NCBI GenBank assembly: GCA_002083475.1
Contig: LWDI01000092.1
Location: 8,530-72,529 of the forward strand
Source of the DNA: Proteobacteria bacterium SG_bin5
GTDB taxonomy: Bacteria; Pseudomonadota; Alphaproteobacteria; Sphingomonadales; Sphingomonadaceae
Direction of reading: 5' to 3'
Length of the DNA stretch: 64,000 nucleotides
Below, piece after piece: positions 44,716 to 53,136 of the stretch (positions are counted from its first letter, which is position 1; each line of letters opens with the position of its first letter). The notes under the pieces were generated by a model. It was given only the letters and a program-made list of their open reading frames with translations. It was not told where the DNA came from and ran no database searches. The position numbers and the translations under genes were made by a program.

Positions 44716-45104
44716 TCGTCGACACGTCCGCCATGGTCGCCATGCTGCAGTTGGAACCGGAAGCGACCAGGTTTCTCCGGCTCTTGAGTAAACGCACCGA
44801 CGTCAAAATGTCCGCCGGCAGCTATCTTGAGTGCGGGATCGTAATCGATCGGGAAAAGGATAGCCGAGCGAGTGCCAATCTCGACGCACTTATCGGCCGC
44901 CTACGCATTACGATCGAGCCGGTGACGCCCGAGCAAGCCCGCATCGCCCGCCAGGCCTATCGCGATTTCGGCAAGGGCAGCGGCCACCCCGCGCAGCTCA
45001 ACTATGGCGATTGCTTCGCTTACGCGCTGGCGATCGAGCGCGGCGAGCCGTTGCTGTTCAAGGGGAATGATTTCGCCGAGACCGGCGTCACGCGAGCCTT
45101 ATGA
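44712..45104 (+). CDS. vapC: VapC-type PIN-domain ribonuclease toxin
   Basis: 130 residues, single PIN domain. Acidic catalytic residues are seen in MIVDTSAMVAML (Asp4), the ECGIVIDRE helix (Glu), LNYGDCFAYALA (Asp) and LLFKGNDFAETGV (Asp). This is the usual set for VapC, a Mg-dependent RNase that cuts tRNA or rRNA. It pairs with the antitoxin upstream. Its stop overlaps the ATG of a small membrane gene, an uncommon third partner. Confidence 0.9.
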   Translation: MIVDTSAMVAMLQLEPEATRFLRLLSKRTDVKMSAGSYLECGIVIDREKDSRASANLDALIGRLRITIEPVTPEQARIARQAYRDFGKGSGHPAQLNYGDCFAYALAIERGEPLLFKGNDFAETGVTRAL

Positions 45105-45349
45105 AGCCGAAATTTTGGCGATTGCTTACAACCGCTATTCTCACGCTATGGACCATGGCGTCCATCGGTTATCTTTTCCTCATCTGGGTCTCGATTCATC
45201 TCCTGAGCTTTCGGGGCTGCGCGGACGACGTGAGTCCCGAGCCTTGCGAAGCGGTTTTGCCCCGTGTGTTTTTCCTTCAAGCGCTGCTACCGACGCTTGC
45301 GATCTGGACTGTCGTCGCGTGGCTCACCCTTCGTCGTTGGAAGAGATAA
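45101..45349 (+). CDS. Small membrane protein coupled to vapC (82 aa)
   Basis: 82 residues with two hydrophobic segments (about 8-35 and 55-76) and a Cys-containing loop (FRGCADDVSPEPCEAVLP). It starts within the vapC stop codon (ATGA) and ends directly before the ATG of the carboxylase gene, so it bridges the toxin pair and the metabolic gene. GC is lower than average, as for vapBC. No family recognised. Confidence 0.65.
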   Translation: MKPKFWRLLTTAILTLWTMASIGYLFLIWVSIHLLSFRGCADDVSPEPCEAVLPRVFFLQALLPTLAIWTVVAWLTLRRWKR

Positions 45350-47500
45350 ATGTTCACCAAAATCCTCATCGCCAATCGCGGCGAAATCGCTTGCCGGGTC
45401 ATCCGCACCGCACGGCGCATGGGCCTCAAGACCGTCGCGGTCTATTCGGACGCCGATGCGCGCAGCCCCCATGTGTTGATGGCGGATGAAAGCGTCCGGC
45501 TGGGGCCGGCGCCGGCGGCCGAGAGCTATCTCAAGGCCGAACTCATCCTGCTCGCGGCGAAGGAGACGGGCGCCGATTGCATCCACCCCGGCTATGGCTT
45601 CCTCTCCGAGCGCGAAAGCTTCGCCAAGGCCTGCGCCGAGGCGGGCATCGCTTTCGTCGGCCCGCCGCCGAACGCGATCGCGGCGATGGGGGACAAGATC
45701 GAATCGAAAAAGCTCGCCAAGGCCGCCGGCGTCAACGTCGTCCCCGGCTATTTGGGCGAGATCGCCGATACCGAGGAAGCGGTGCGGATCGCCGCCGAGA
45801 TCGGCTTTCCGGTGATGATGAAGGCGTCGGCCGGCGGCGGCGGCAAGGGGATGCGGCTCGCCTATAGCGAGAAGGACGTGCGCGAAGGCTTCGAGGCGAC
45901 CAAGCGCGAAGGCCTCGCGAGCTTCGGCGACGACCGCGTGTTCATCGAAAAATTCATCGAACAGCCGCGCCACATCGAGATCCAGGTGCTCGGCGACCAG
46001 CATGGCAATATCGTCTATCTCGGCGAGCGCGAATGTTCGGTGCAGCGCCGCCACCAGAAAGTGGTCGAGGAAGCGCCGTCGCCCTTCGTCACGCCCGAGA
46101 TGCGCCGCGCGATGGGCGAGCAGGCGGTCGCGCTCGCCCGCGCCGTCGGCTATTATAGCGCGGGCACGGTCGAGCTGATCGTCTCGGGCGCCGACACCAG
46201 CGGGCAGGGCTTTTATTTCCTGGAAATGAACACCCGGCTGCAAGTCGAGCATCCGGTGACCGAGGCGGTGACGGGGCTCGATCTGGTCGAGCAGATGATC
46301 CGCGTGGCGGCGGGCGAGAAGCTGGGCTTCACCCAGGATGACGTGAAGCTCAATGGTTGGGCGATCGAGAACCGGGTCTATGCCGAAGACCCCTATCGCG
46401 GCTTCCTGCCGAGCATCGGCCGGCTGGTGCGCTATCAGGCGCCCGAGCAGAGCGTGCCGGATTATCCCGAAAGGCCTTTCGGTCAGCCGCAACCGGAAAC
46501 CCCGTTCGTGTCGAGCGAAGTCGAGACACGTGAACCGAGTGCCGCGCTTGAAGCACGCCCCTCGACTTCGCTCGGGGCGAACGGTGATATAGATGCGGCC
46601 GCTTATGTCCGCGTCGACGATGGCGTCGCCGAAGGCGGCGAAGTCAGCCGCTTCTACGATCCGATGATCGCCAAGCTCGTCACCTGGGCGCCGACGCGCG
46701 AGGCAGCGATCGACGCGCAGATCGCGGCGATCGACGAATTCGAGATCGAGGGGCCAGGGCATAATCTCGATTTCCTGTCGGCGCTCATGCAGCACCCGCG
46801 CTTCCGCGAAGGGCGGCTGACCACGGGCTTCATCGCCGAGGAATATCCGCAAGGGTTCCAAGGCGCCCCCGCGAGCCCCGAGCTCACCCGCGCGCTCGCC
46901 GCGATCGCCGCCTTCGTCGCCACCGCCGAGGCCGATCGCGCGCGGCGGATCGATGGCCAGCTCGGCAAGCGCTTGCTCCCCCCGGCCGACTGGGTGGTGC
47001 GGATCGGCGGGGTCGATCACGCGGTCGAACTCGCGGAGGACGAGATCGCGGTCGATGGCGCGCTGCTCGACATGGACGTCGCCTATACCCCCGGCGACCG
47101 GCTGATCGAAGCGACGCTTTATGGCGAGGATGGCGAGACGCCCGCCGAGCGGCTGGTGGTGAAGCTCGCCAAGACGCGCGCCGGCTATAAGCTCACCGCG
47201 CGCGGCGCCGCCCATGTCGCGCGGGTGCTCCCGGCGCATGTCGCGCCTTATGCGCGCCACCTGATCGAGAAAGTGCCGCCCGATCTCTCGCGCTTCCTGC
47301 TCTGCCCGATGCCCGGGCTGCTCACCCAGCTGCACGTGACGGCGGGCGACCGCGTCGAAATCGGCCAGCCGCTCGCGGTGGTCGAGGCGATGAAGATGGA
47401 GAATATCTTGCGCGCCGAAAAAGCCGGCACGGTCAAGACACTTGCCGCGCGCCCGGGCGATAGTCTGGCGGTCGACGCGGTGATTTTGGAAATCGAATGA
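45350..47500 (+). CDS. pccA: Propionyl/acyl-CoA carboxylase biotin-carrying alpha subunit, with in-frame repeat insertion
   Basis: 716 residues. Residues 1-450 form the biotin carboxylase part (FTKILIANRGEIACRVIRTA in parts, the ATP-grasp MMKASAGGGGKGMRLA, EMNTRLQVEHPVTE), and the C-terminal BCCP domain has AMKMEN with the biotinylated Lys682. It carboxylates biotin for transfer to propionyl-CoA by a beta subunit that is not in this window. Position beside scpA supports a propionate role. Homologues are nearer 670 residues; about 32 extra residues (about 382-413) come from a family D repeat. Starts one base after the preceding stop. Confidence 0.93.
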   Translation: MFTKILIANRGEIACRVIRTARRMGLKTVAVYSDADARSPHVLMADESVRLGPAPAAESYLKAELILLAAKETGADCIHPGYGFLSERESFAKACAEAGIAFVGPPPNAIAAMGDKIESKKLAKAAGVNVVPGYLGEIADTEEAVRIAAEIGFPVMMKASAGGGGKGMRLAYSEKDVREGFEATKREGLASFGDDRVFIEKFIEQPRHIEIQVLGDQHGNIVYLGERECSVQRRHQKVVEEAPSPFVTPEMRRAMGEQAVALARAVGYYSAGTVELIVSGADTSGQGFYFLEMNTRLQVEHPVTEAVTGLDLVEQMIRVAAGEKLGFTQDDVKLNGWAIENRVYAEDPYRGFLPSIGRLVRYQAPEQSVPDYPERPFGQPQPETPFVSSEVETREPSAALEARPSTSLGANGDIDAAAYVRVDDGVAEGGEVSRFYDPMIAKLVTWAPTREAAIDAQIAAIDEFEIEGPGHNLDFLSALMQHPRFREGRLTTGFIAEEYPQGFQGAPASPELTRALAAIAAFVATAEADRARRIDGQLGKRLLPPADWVVRIGGVDHAVELAEDEIAVDGALLDMDVAYTPGDRLIEATLYGEDGETPAERLVVKLAKTRAGYKLTARGAAHVARVLPAHVAPYARHLIEKVPPDLSRFLLCPMPGLLTQLHVTAGDRVEIGQPLAVVEAMKMENILRAEKAGTVKTLAARPGDSLAVDAVILEIE
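46494..46588 (+). repeat. Family D repeat embedded in frame within pccA
   Basis: A 95-bp inverted repeat with ends GGAAACCCCGTTCGTG and GGGGCGAACGGTGATAT and inner arms TCGAGCGAAGTCGAG / CTCGACTTCGCTCGG. It matches intergenic copies at 9273 and 52434. Read in frame it gives ETPFVSSEVETREPSAALEA and then RPSTSLGANGD; the normal carboxylase sequence (VRVDDGVAEGGEVSRFYDP) resumes shortly after. The insertion lies in a loop of the biotin carboxylase C-terminal part. Confidence 0.9.
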
Positions 47501-47527
47501 TTGTCCAACGCTGTCGGCGGCGAAAAT

Positions 47528-47536
47528 TGTGGATAA
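47528..47536 (-). promoter_or_regulatory. Single perfect DnaA box
   Basis: TGTGGATAA on the plus strand is the complement of TTATCCACA, the consensus DnaA box. It lies in the 149-bp gap before the NodT-type gene. No second box or AT-rich unwinding element is seen, so an origin is not supported; it might be a regulatory site or chance. Confidence 0.35.
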
Positions 47537-47649
47537 GCGTAACGGGTTCGAAAATTAGCATCTTTCGCCGGCCCACGAAGTCATTATAGCCGAAACCAAG
47601 CTGGTCGCGACAAAAGGCGACAAACGGGGGGTTGCGGGGGGCGTTTTGC

Positions 47650-49134
47650 ATGGGTCAAACAGTCGGCATGGTCCGAAGCTGGCTGGCTATCGCCGCGCTC
47701 CCGCCGCTCGCCGCTTGCGCGGTCGGCCCCAATTATCGCCCGCCCGCGCCGGCGACGCTCGGCGTGCCCGCGGCCTTTTCGACCCCCGCGCCGGAGGGCG
47801 CGCGGCCCGATCTGTCGCGCTGGTGGACCAATTTCGGCGACCCCCAGCTCGAGGCGATCGTCGCGGCGGCGCTCAAGAATAATCTCGATATCGCGCAAGC
47901 CGTGTCGCGGCTGCGCCAGGCGCGCGAGGCGCTGATCCAGCAACGCGCGGGGCTGTTCCCGACGCTCACCGCAACCGACAGCTATTCGCGGCTGATCAAT
48001 ATTCGCGGCCGCACGGCGGGGCAGTTCACCGCCGCCGGGGCGGTCACCGAAAATTATGCGCTTTCGGGCGACGTGGCGTACACGGCGGACATTTTCGGCG
48101 GCGTTCGGCGCGGAATCGAGGCGGCGCGCGGCAGTTACCAAGCGAGCGGCTATGATCTGGCGCAAGTCCAGGCGACGGTCGCGAGCGAAGTCGTGCGCAA
48201 TTATATTCTCGCGCGCGCGGCGCAAGCCGGGGCCGAGATCGCGCGCGGATCGCTGCGCGTGCAGGACGAAAATCTGGAAATCGCGGGCTTCCGCGTGCAG
48301 GCCGGGCTCGTTTCCTCGCTCGATGCCGAGCAGATCCGGGCGCAACGCGCGCAAACCGCGACCCAGGTGCCGAGCTTCGACCAAAGCTTCGAGCAAGCCG
48401 CCAACCGGCTCGGCGTGCTCACCGGCCAGGCCCCGGGGTCGCTCAAGGCCGAACTGTTCGCGACCAAGCCGATCCCGCAAGGGCCGGCGGCGGTGCCGGT
48501 CGGGCTCCCCGCCGATTTGCTGCGGATGCGCCCCGACGTTCAAAGCGCCGAGCGCAATCTCGCCGCCGCCACCGCGCGCATCGGCGTCGCCAAGGCGCAA
48601 TTGCTGCCGCAGCTGACGCTGAGCGGAGGCATCAATTCGAACGCGCCCTCGTTCGATCGCTTGACCGATTTGATCACCGGCCGCGTCTTCGCCCAGCTCG
48701 CGCAGACGATCTTCGATGCCGGGCGCAACCGCGCGGTGCTCCGCTCGAACCGCGCGGCGGCCGAACAGGCGTTCGGCGCTTACAAGGCCGCCGTGCTCAC
48801 CGCGCTCGAGGATGTCGAGAATGCGCTCACCGCGTTGCGTACGGCGCAGGCGCGGCGCGCCGAATTCGCGGTCGCGGCGGAGGCGTCGAGCAACGCCGCG
48901 CTGCTCGCGCGCAGCCAATATCGCGCGGGGCTGACCGACATCACCACGCTGAACACCGCCGAGGCGGCGCTGCTGACCTCGCAATCGGGCCTCGCCCAGG
49001 CCAAGGCCGACGAGGCGCAAGCGCTGCGCCAGCTCTATCTCGCGCTCGGCGGCGGGTGGAATGCCGATGCCCCGCCGCCGACCGCTCAACCCCTGAAACA
49101 TGGCGACGGCCAACCGCCGCGCCCCGCCCAGTGA
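47650..49134 (+). CDS. NodT-family outer-membrane efflux lipoprotein
   Basis: 494 residues from the ATG at 47650 (47668 is also possible). Lipoprotein signal LAIAALPPLAACAVGPNY with lipobox LAAC. The remainder is a TolC/OprM-type repeat of two helical halves (WWTNFGDPQLEAIVAAALKNNLDI, SLGVLTG type motifs, and VPVGLPADLLRMRPDVQSAERNLAAATARIGVAKAQL in parts), the usual ending of tripartite exporters. It is the outer-membrane channel for the MacAB-like pump encoded by the next three genes. Confidence 0.92.
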   Translation: MGQTVGMVRSWLAIAALPPLAACAVGPNYRPPAPATLGVPAAFSTPAPEGARPDLSRWWTNFGDPQLEAIVAAALKNNLDIAQAVSRLRQAREALIQQRAGLFPTLTATDSYSRLINIRGRTAGQFTAAGAVTENYALSGDVAYTADIFGGVRRGIEAARGSYQASGYDLAQVQATVASEVVRNYILARAAQAGAEIARGSLRVQDENLEIAGFRVQAGLVSSLDAEQIRAQRAQTATQVPSFDQSFEQAANRLGVLTGQAPGSLKAELFATKPIPQGPAAVPVGLPADLLRMRPDVQSAERNLAAATARIGVAKAQLLPQLTLSGGINSNAPSFDRLTDLITGRVFAQLAQTIFDAGRNRAVLRSNRAAAEQAFGAYKAAVLTALEDVENALTALRTAQARRAEFAVAAEASSNAALLARSQYRAGLTDITTLNTAEAALLTSQSGLAQAKADEAQALRQLYLALGGGWNADAPPPTAQPLKHGDGQPPRPAQ

Positions 49135-49138
49135 GACG

Positions 49139-50515
49139 ATGATGGCCGATCAAAGCGCTGATCTCGATGCTTTTCTTGGGGTGAAGCCGGTGCCCGCCTG
49201 GCGCCGCTTGCTGAAATGGGGACTGATCGCGATCGGCGTGGTGCTGCTCGCGCTGCTCGGGATGCGGCTGCTGCGCCCCGCCGAGAAGACGCAATATCAA
49301 ACCGAGACGATCGCGCGCGGCGACCTGAACGTCTCGGTCTCGGCGACCGGTAAGCTCGCGCCGACCAACCAAGTCGATGTCGGCTCCGAAGTCTCGGGCC
49401 TGGTCTCGAAAGTGCTGGTCGACGTCAATGATCGGGTGGTGAAGGGCCAGCCGATCGCGCTGATCGATCCCTCGCGCTTCCGCGACGCGGTCAATCAGAG
49501 CCGGGCGCAGCTCGCCGCCAATATCGCCGCCGTCGCCCAGGCGCGCGCGACGCTCGCGCAATCGAGCGCGCAGCTCCAGCGGCTGGAGGAAGTGAGCAAG
49601 GCCTCGGGCGGGCGGGTACCGTCCAAGACCGAGATGGACCAGGCGATCGCCGACCGTAACCGCGCGGTCGCCAATTTGCGCGCCGCCGAGGCGAATGTGA
49701 CGCAAGCGCGCGCGGGGCTTTCGTCGAACGATTATAATCTGGTGCGCGCGGTGATCCGCTCGCCGGTGAACGGCGTGGTGCTCGCGCGCCAGGTCGAGCC
49801 CGGCCAGACCGTCGCCGCCGCGTTCAATACGCCGACGTTGTTCGTGATCGCCGAGGATCTGACGCGGATGAAGCTGGAAGTCGCGATCGACGAGGCCGAT
49901 GTCGGCGAAGTCGAAGCCGGGCAAAAGGCGCGCTTCACGGTCGACGCCTTCCCGGGCGAGACTTTTCCGGCGACGATCACCCGCGTCGATCTCGGCTCGA
50001 ATCTCTCGGCGCAATCGAGCAGCACCACCACGACCACCGCGAGCACGAGCAACCAAGTGGTGAGCTATAACGCGGTGCTCGCGGTCGATAATCCCAAGCT
50101 GCGGCTGCGCCCGGGGATGACCGCGACCGCCGACATCACCACCACCGAGAAGACCAACGTCCTGCTCGTCCCCAACGCCGCCTTGCGCTTCCGCCCGAGC
50201 GAGGGGAATGGCGCGGCGAGCGGCGGCGGCGGGATCGCGGGCGCGCTCGGGCCGCCGCGCTTCCGCCGCGGCGATCAGCAGCGCGGCGCGACGCTCACGC
50301 GCGGCGCGACGCAGAGCGTCTATGTCCAGCAGGCCGATGGCGGCCTGAAGGAAGTCGAGGTGGTGACCGGCAACAGCAACGGCACCGTGACCGAAGTGCT
50401 CGGCGGCGGGCTCAAGCCGGGGATGAAAGTCGTCACCGCCCAACTCGCGGCCGGCGCGAGCAAGCGCGGCGGCGCGGCGGGAGCGGGCGCGAGTGGGGGC
50501 GGCGGTGGCCGCTGA
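49139..50515 (+). CDS. macA: MacA-type periplasmic adaptor
   Basis: 458 residues from the first of two adjacent ATGs, 5 bp after the outer-membrane gene. One membrane anchor (about 25-43), a split lipoyl/barrel-sandwich domain (ARGDLNVSVSATGKL; NGVVLARQVEPGQTVAA), a coiled-coil hairpin between them (about 120-195), and a beta-barrel. A Ser/Thr run (SSSTTTTTAST) interrupts the barrel, and the C-terminus is Gly-rich. It links the MacB-like ABC transporter to the outer-membrane channel. Overlaps the ATPase gene by 23 bp. Confidence 0.92.
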   Translation: MMADQSADLDAFLGVKPVPAWRRLLKWGLIAIGVVLLALLGMRLLRPAEKTQYQTETIARGDLNVSVSATGKLAPTNQVDVGSEVSGLVSKVLVDVNDRVVKGQPIALIDPSRFRDAVNQSRAQLAANIAAVAQARATLAQSSAQLQRLEEVSKASGGRVPSKTEMDQAIADRNRAVANLRAAEANVTQARAGLSSNDYNLVRAVIRSPVNGVVLARQVEPGQTVAAAFNTPTLFVIAEDLTRMKLEVAIDEADVGEVEAGQKARFTVDAFPGETFPATITRVDLGSNLSAQSSSTTTTTASTSNQVVSYNAVLAVDNPKLRLRPGMTATADITTTEKTNVLLVPNAALRFRPSEGNGAASGGGGIAGALGPPRFRRGDQQRGATLTRGATQSVYVQQADGGLKEVEVVTGNSNGTVTEVLGGGLKPGMKVVTAQLAAGASKRGGAAGAGASGGGGGR

Positions 50516-51206
50516 CGACGCCCCGCTCATCCGCCTGCGCGGCGTGAGCAAAACCTATGGCCAGGGCGCGACCGCGTTCCAGGCGCTGAAGGGCGTCGAT
50601 CTGGAGATCGCGCGCGGCGATTTCGTCGCGGTGATGGGTCCCTCGGGCTCGGGCAAATCGACGACGATGAACATCCTCGGCTGTCTCGACGTGCCGAGCC
50701 AGGGCGAGTTTCTGTTTCGCGGCGTGCATGTCGAGCGGCTCGATCGCGACCAGCGCGCGCTGATGCGGCGCAAATATCTCGGCTTCGTCTTTCAGGGCTT
50801 CAATCTGCTCGCGCGCACCACCGCGCTCGAAAATGTCGAGCTGCCCTTGCTTTATCGCGGCGACGCCGCGCGCGAGCGCCACGCGACCGCGATGGCGGCG
50901 CTCGACAAGGTCGGCCTGAAGCCCTGGTGGGATCACACGCCCGCCGAGCTTTCGGGCGGCCAGCAGCAGCGCGTCGCGATCGCCCGCGCGATCGTCACCA
51001 ACCCCGATGTGCTCCTCGCCGACGAGCCCACCGGCAATCTCGACAGCGAACGCTCGATCGAGATCATGCAGCTGCTCACCGACTTGAACCGCACCAGCGG
51101 GATCACCGTGCTGATGGTGACGCACGAGCCCGACATGGCCGCCTTCGCCAACACCATCGTCCATTTCAAGGACGGGCTGGTCGAGCGGATCGAGCGGAGG
51201 CACTGA
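50493..51206 (+). CDS. macB: MacB-type ABC transporter ATPase
   Basis: 237 residues with a GTG start. Walker A GPSGSGKST, Q-loop FQGFNLLAR, signature LSGGQQQR, Walker B VLLADEPTGNLD, and the H-loop MVTHEPDM are all intact. The AL(K)GVDLEI and NILGCLD segments place it with LolD/MacB-type exporter ATPases. Here the ATPase and permease of MacB are two separate genes. A second GTG at 50505 is a possible start. Confidence 0.93.
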   Translation: MGAAVAADDAPLIRLRGVSKTYGQGATAFQALKGVDLEIARGDFVAVMGPSGSGKSTTMNILGCLDVPSQGEFLFRGVHVERLDRDQRALMRRKYLGFVFQGFNLLARTTALENVELPLLYRGDAARERHATAMAALDKVGLKPWWDHTPAELSGGQQQRVAIARAIVTNPDVLLADEPTGNLDSERSIEIMQLLTDLNRTSGITVLMVTHEPDMAAFANTIVHFKDGLVERIERRH

Positions 51207-52414
51207 TGTTCTGGACCACGCTCACCCTCGCCCTGCGCTCGATCGCGCGGCACAAATTGCGCTCTTTCCTCACGACGCTCGGCATCATCATCGGCGTGGC
51301 GGCGGTGGTGACGATGGTGACCTTGGGCCAGGCGACGACCAAGGCGGTGCAGGCGTCGATCTCCTCGCTCGGCAACAACATTTTGCAGGTGCGCCCCGGC
51401 CAGGGTTTCGGGCGCGGCGGCGGCGGCCCGCGCCCGTCTCTGTTCAAGACCGAGGACGTCGAGGCGATCCGCAAGCAGATCGCGGGCGTGCGCGTCGTCG
51501 CCGACGAAGCGCAGACGACCGGCACCGCGATTTATGAAGGCGCCAATTGGTCGACCACGGTGAACGGCACGACCAATGATTTCTTCCGCGTCAACCCCTG
51601 GCCGCTCGCCTCGGGCCGCGAATTCACCGATGCCGAGGTGAAGGCGGGCAAATCGGTTTGCATCCTCGGCAATACGGTGAAGAAGAACCTCTACCGCGAC
51701 AAGGACCCGGTCGGCACGCGGATGCGGATCGCCGGGATCAGCTGCACCGTGATCGGGGTGTTGATCGCCAAGGGGCAGGCGGGGTTCGGCGCCGATCAGG
51801 ACGATCTGGTGGTGATGCCGATCAAGGCGGTGCAACGCCGGCTGACGGGCAATCGCGACGTCGGCGTGATGCTGGTCGGCGTCGATGACGATTATTCGAC
51901 CGCGCAAGTGCAAGCCTCGATCACCGCGCTGCTGCGCGAGCGGCGCAACATCACCGCCGGCAAGGAAGATGATTTCTTCATCTTCGACACGACGCAGATC
52001 CAGCAGACGCTCACCCAATCGACGACCTTGCTCACCGGCATCGTCTCGGCGGTGGCGGCGATCAGCCTGGTGGTGGGCGGGATCGGGATCATGAACATCA
52101 TGCTCGTCTCGGTAACCGAGCGGACGCGCGAGATCGGCATTCGTCTGGCGATCGGCGCGGTCGCGCGCGAGGTGCTGATGCAGTTCCTGGTCGAGGCGAT
52201 CGCCTTGTCGTGCCTGGGCGGCCTGATCGGGCTGGTGCTCGCGCAGCTGGTGATCCTGGGGCTGACCCCGCTGCTCAAGGTGAGTTATTTGTTCGATCCG
52301 CAGATCAACATCATCGCCTTCGTGATCTCGGCGGTGATCGGCGTGGTGTTCGGCTTCTTCCCCGCGCGCCGCGCGGCGAGCCTGAACCCGATCGACGCGC
52401 TGCGGCACGAATAG
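51206..52414 (+). CDS. MacB-type ABC transporter permease
   Basis: 402 residues. Membrane span at about 20-42, a large periplasmic MacB-type domain (about 45-280), and three C-terminal spans (about 285-395). The FtsX-like C-terminus contains the usual SVTERTREIGIRLAIGA loop that contacts the ATPase. The Gly-rich GQGFGRGGGGPRP segment is in the extracytoplasmic part. Starts within the ATPase stop codon. Substrate unknown; a family D repeat lies 19 bp downstream. Confidence 0.92.
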   Translation: MFWTTLTLALRSIARHKLRSFLTTLGIIIGVAAVVTMVTLGQATTKAVQASISSLGNNILQVRPGQGFGRGGGGPRPSLFKTEDVEAIRKQIAGVRVVADEAQTTGTAIYEGANWSTTVNGTTNDFFRVNPWPLASGREFTDAEVKAGKSVCILGNTVKKNLYRDKDPVGTRMRIAGISCTVIGVLIAKGQAGFGADQDDLVVMPIKAVQRRLTGNRDVGVMLVGVDDDYSTAQVQASITALLRERRNITAGKEDDFFIFDTTQIQQTLTQSTTLLTGIVSAVAAISLVVGGIGIMNIMLVSVTERTREIGIRLAIGAVAREVLMQFLVEAIALSCLGGLIGLVLAQLVILGLTPLLKVSYLFDPQINIIAFVISAVIGVVFGFFPARRAASLNPIDALRHE

Positions 52415-52433
52415 GGCATCGAACGCGCAATCT

Positions 52434-52523
52434 GAACCGTTCGCCCTGAGCTTGTCGAAGGGCTGCCCTTCCTTACGCCCGATGATAGGAAGAACGGTGC
52501 TTCGACAGGCGCAGCACGAACGG
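52434..52523. repeat. Family D palindromic repeat
   Basis: About 90 bp with ends GAACCGTTCGCCCTGAGCTT and CTTCGACAGGCGCAGCACGA followed by ACGG, and an inner CTTCCT / AGGAAG pair. A more divergent member of family D than the copies at 9273 and 46494. It fills most of the gap between two converging genes. Confidence 0.75.
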
Positions 52524-52566
52524 CGGTAATGGGAATTTGATCTAACGCGACTCGCTCCAGGGCCGC

Positions 52567-53136
52567 TCAAACCAACGCCCGCAACCGTTCCAAATCCTCG
52601 GGCGTGTCGATGTCGATCAGCTCCGCCGGGCTGGTGACGACATGCTGCCCGCCCTGGATCAGCGCGCGCGCGCCCGCGTCGCCTTCCAGCGCTTCCAGTT
52701 CGGCGAAGCGGCCGGCGGCGAAGAGCGCGGGGGGCGAGGGGCGGTGGCCGTCGCTCGAGGCGATCACCGCGTCGGCGCAGCGCGCGGCGTCGAGCAGCCG
52801 GTAGATCTGCGCCGAGGTGACGCGCGGCATATCGGCGAGCGCGATGACGAGCGCCGCCGCGCCCTGTTCGCGCGCCGCCCGCGCCGCGAGCCGCACCGAG
52901 CCTGAAAGCCCCGCCTCCGGGGCCGGGTTCTCGATCCGCGCATATCCGGGGAAGTCGACCGCCGTCGCCGAGACGATCGCGACGCGCGCGAGGAACGGCA
53001 CCGCCTCGAGCGCGGTCACGGCATGGCGCGCGAGCGGCGCGCCCAGGAAATCGGCGGCGAGCTTGTCCTCGGCGCCGAAACGCTCGGAACGCCCGGCGGC
53101 GAGCAGCGCGAGCAGCGCGCGGCTAGCGTCGACCAT
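52567..53136 (-). CDS. MocA-like nucleotidyltransferase (molybdenum cofactor cytidylyl/guanylyltransferase type)
   Basis: 189 residues. The N-terminal LLALLAAGRSERFGAEDKL is the nucleotide-binding loop of the MobA/MocA family, with VIALADMPRVTSAQIYRLL as the metal-binding segment and DIDTPEDLERL at the end. It activates the molybdenum cofactor with CTP or GTP for insertion into hydroxylases. It overlaps xdhC by 14 bp and is the last gene of the molybdenum hydroxylase operon. Confidence 0.9.
   Translation of the reverse strand: MVDASRALLALLAAGRSERFGAEDKLAADFLGAPLARHAVTALEAVPFLARVAIVSATAVDFPGYARIENPAPEAGLSGSVRLAARAAREQGAAALVIALADMPRVTSAQIYRLLDAARCADAVIASSDGHRPSPPALFAAGRFAELEALEGDAGARALIQGGQHVVTSPAELIDIDTPEDLERLRALV

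Noticed and set aside
47501..47649. Chromosomal origin
   Set aside because: Only a single DnaA box, with no cluster of boxes, no AT-rich unwinding region and no dnaA, dnaN, hemE or parAB genes nearby.
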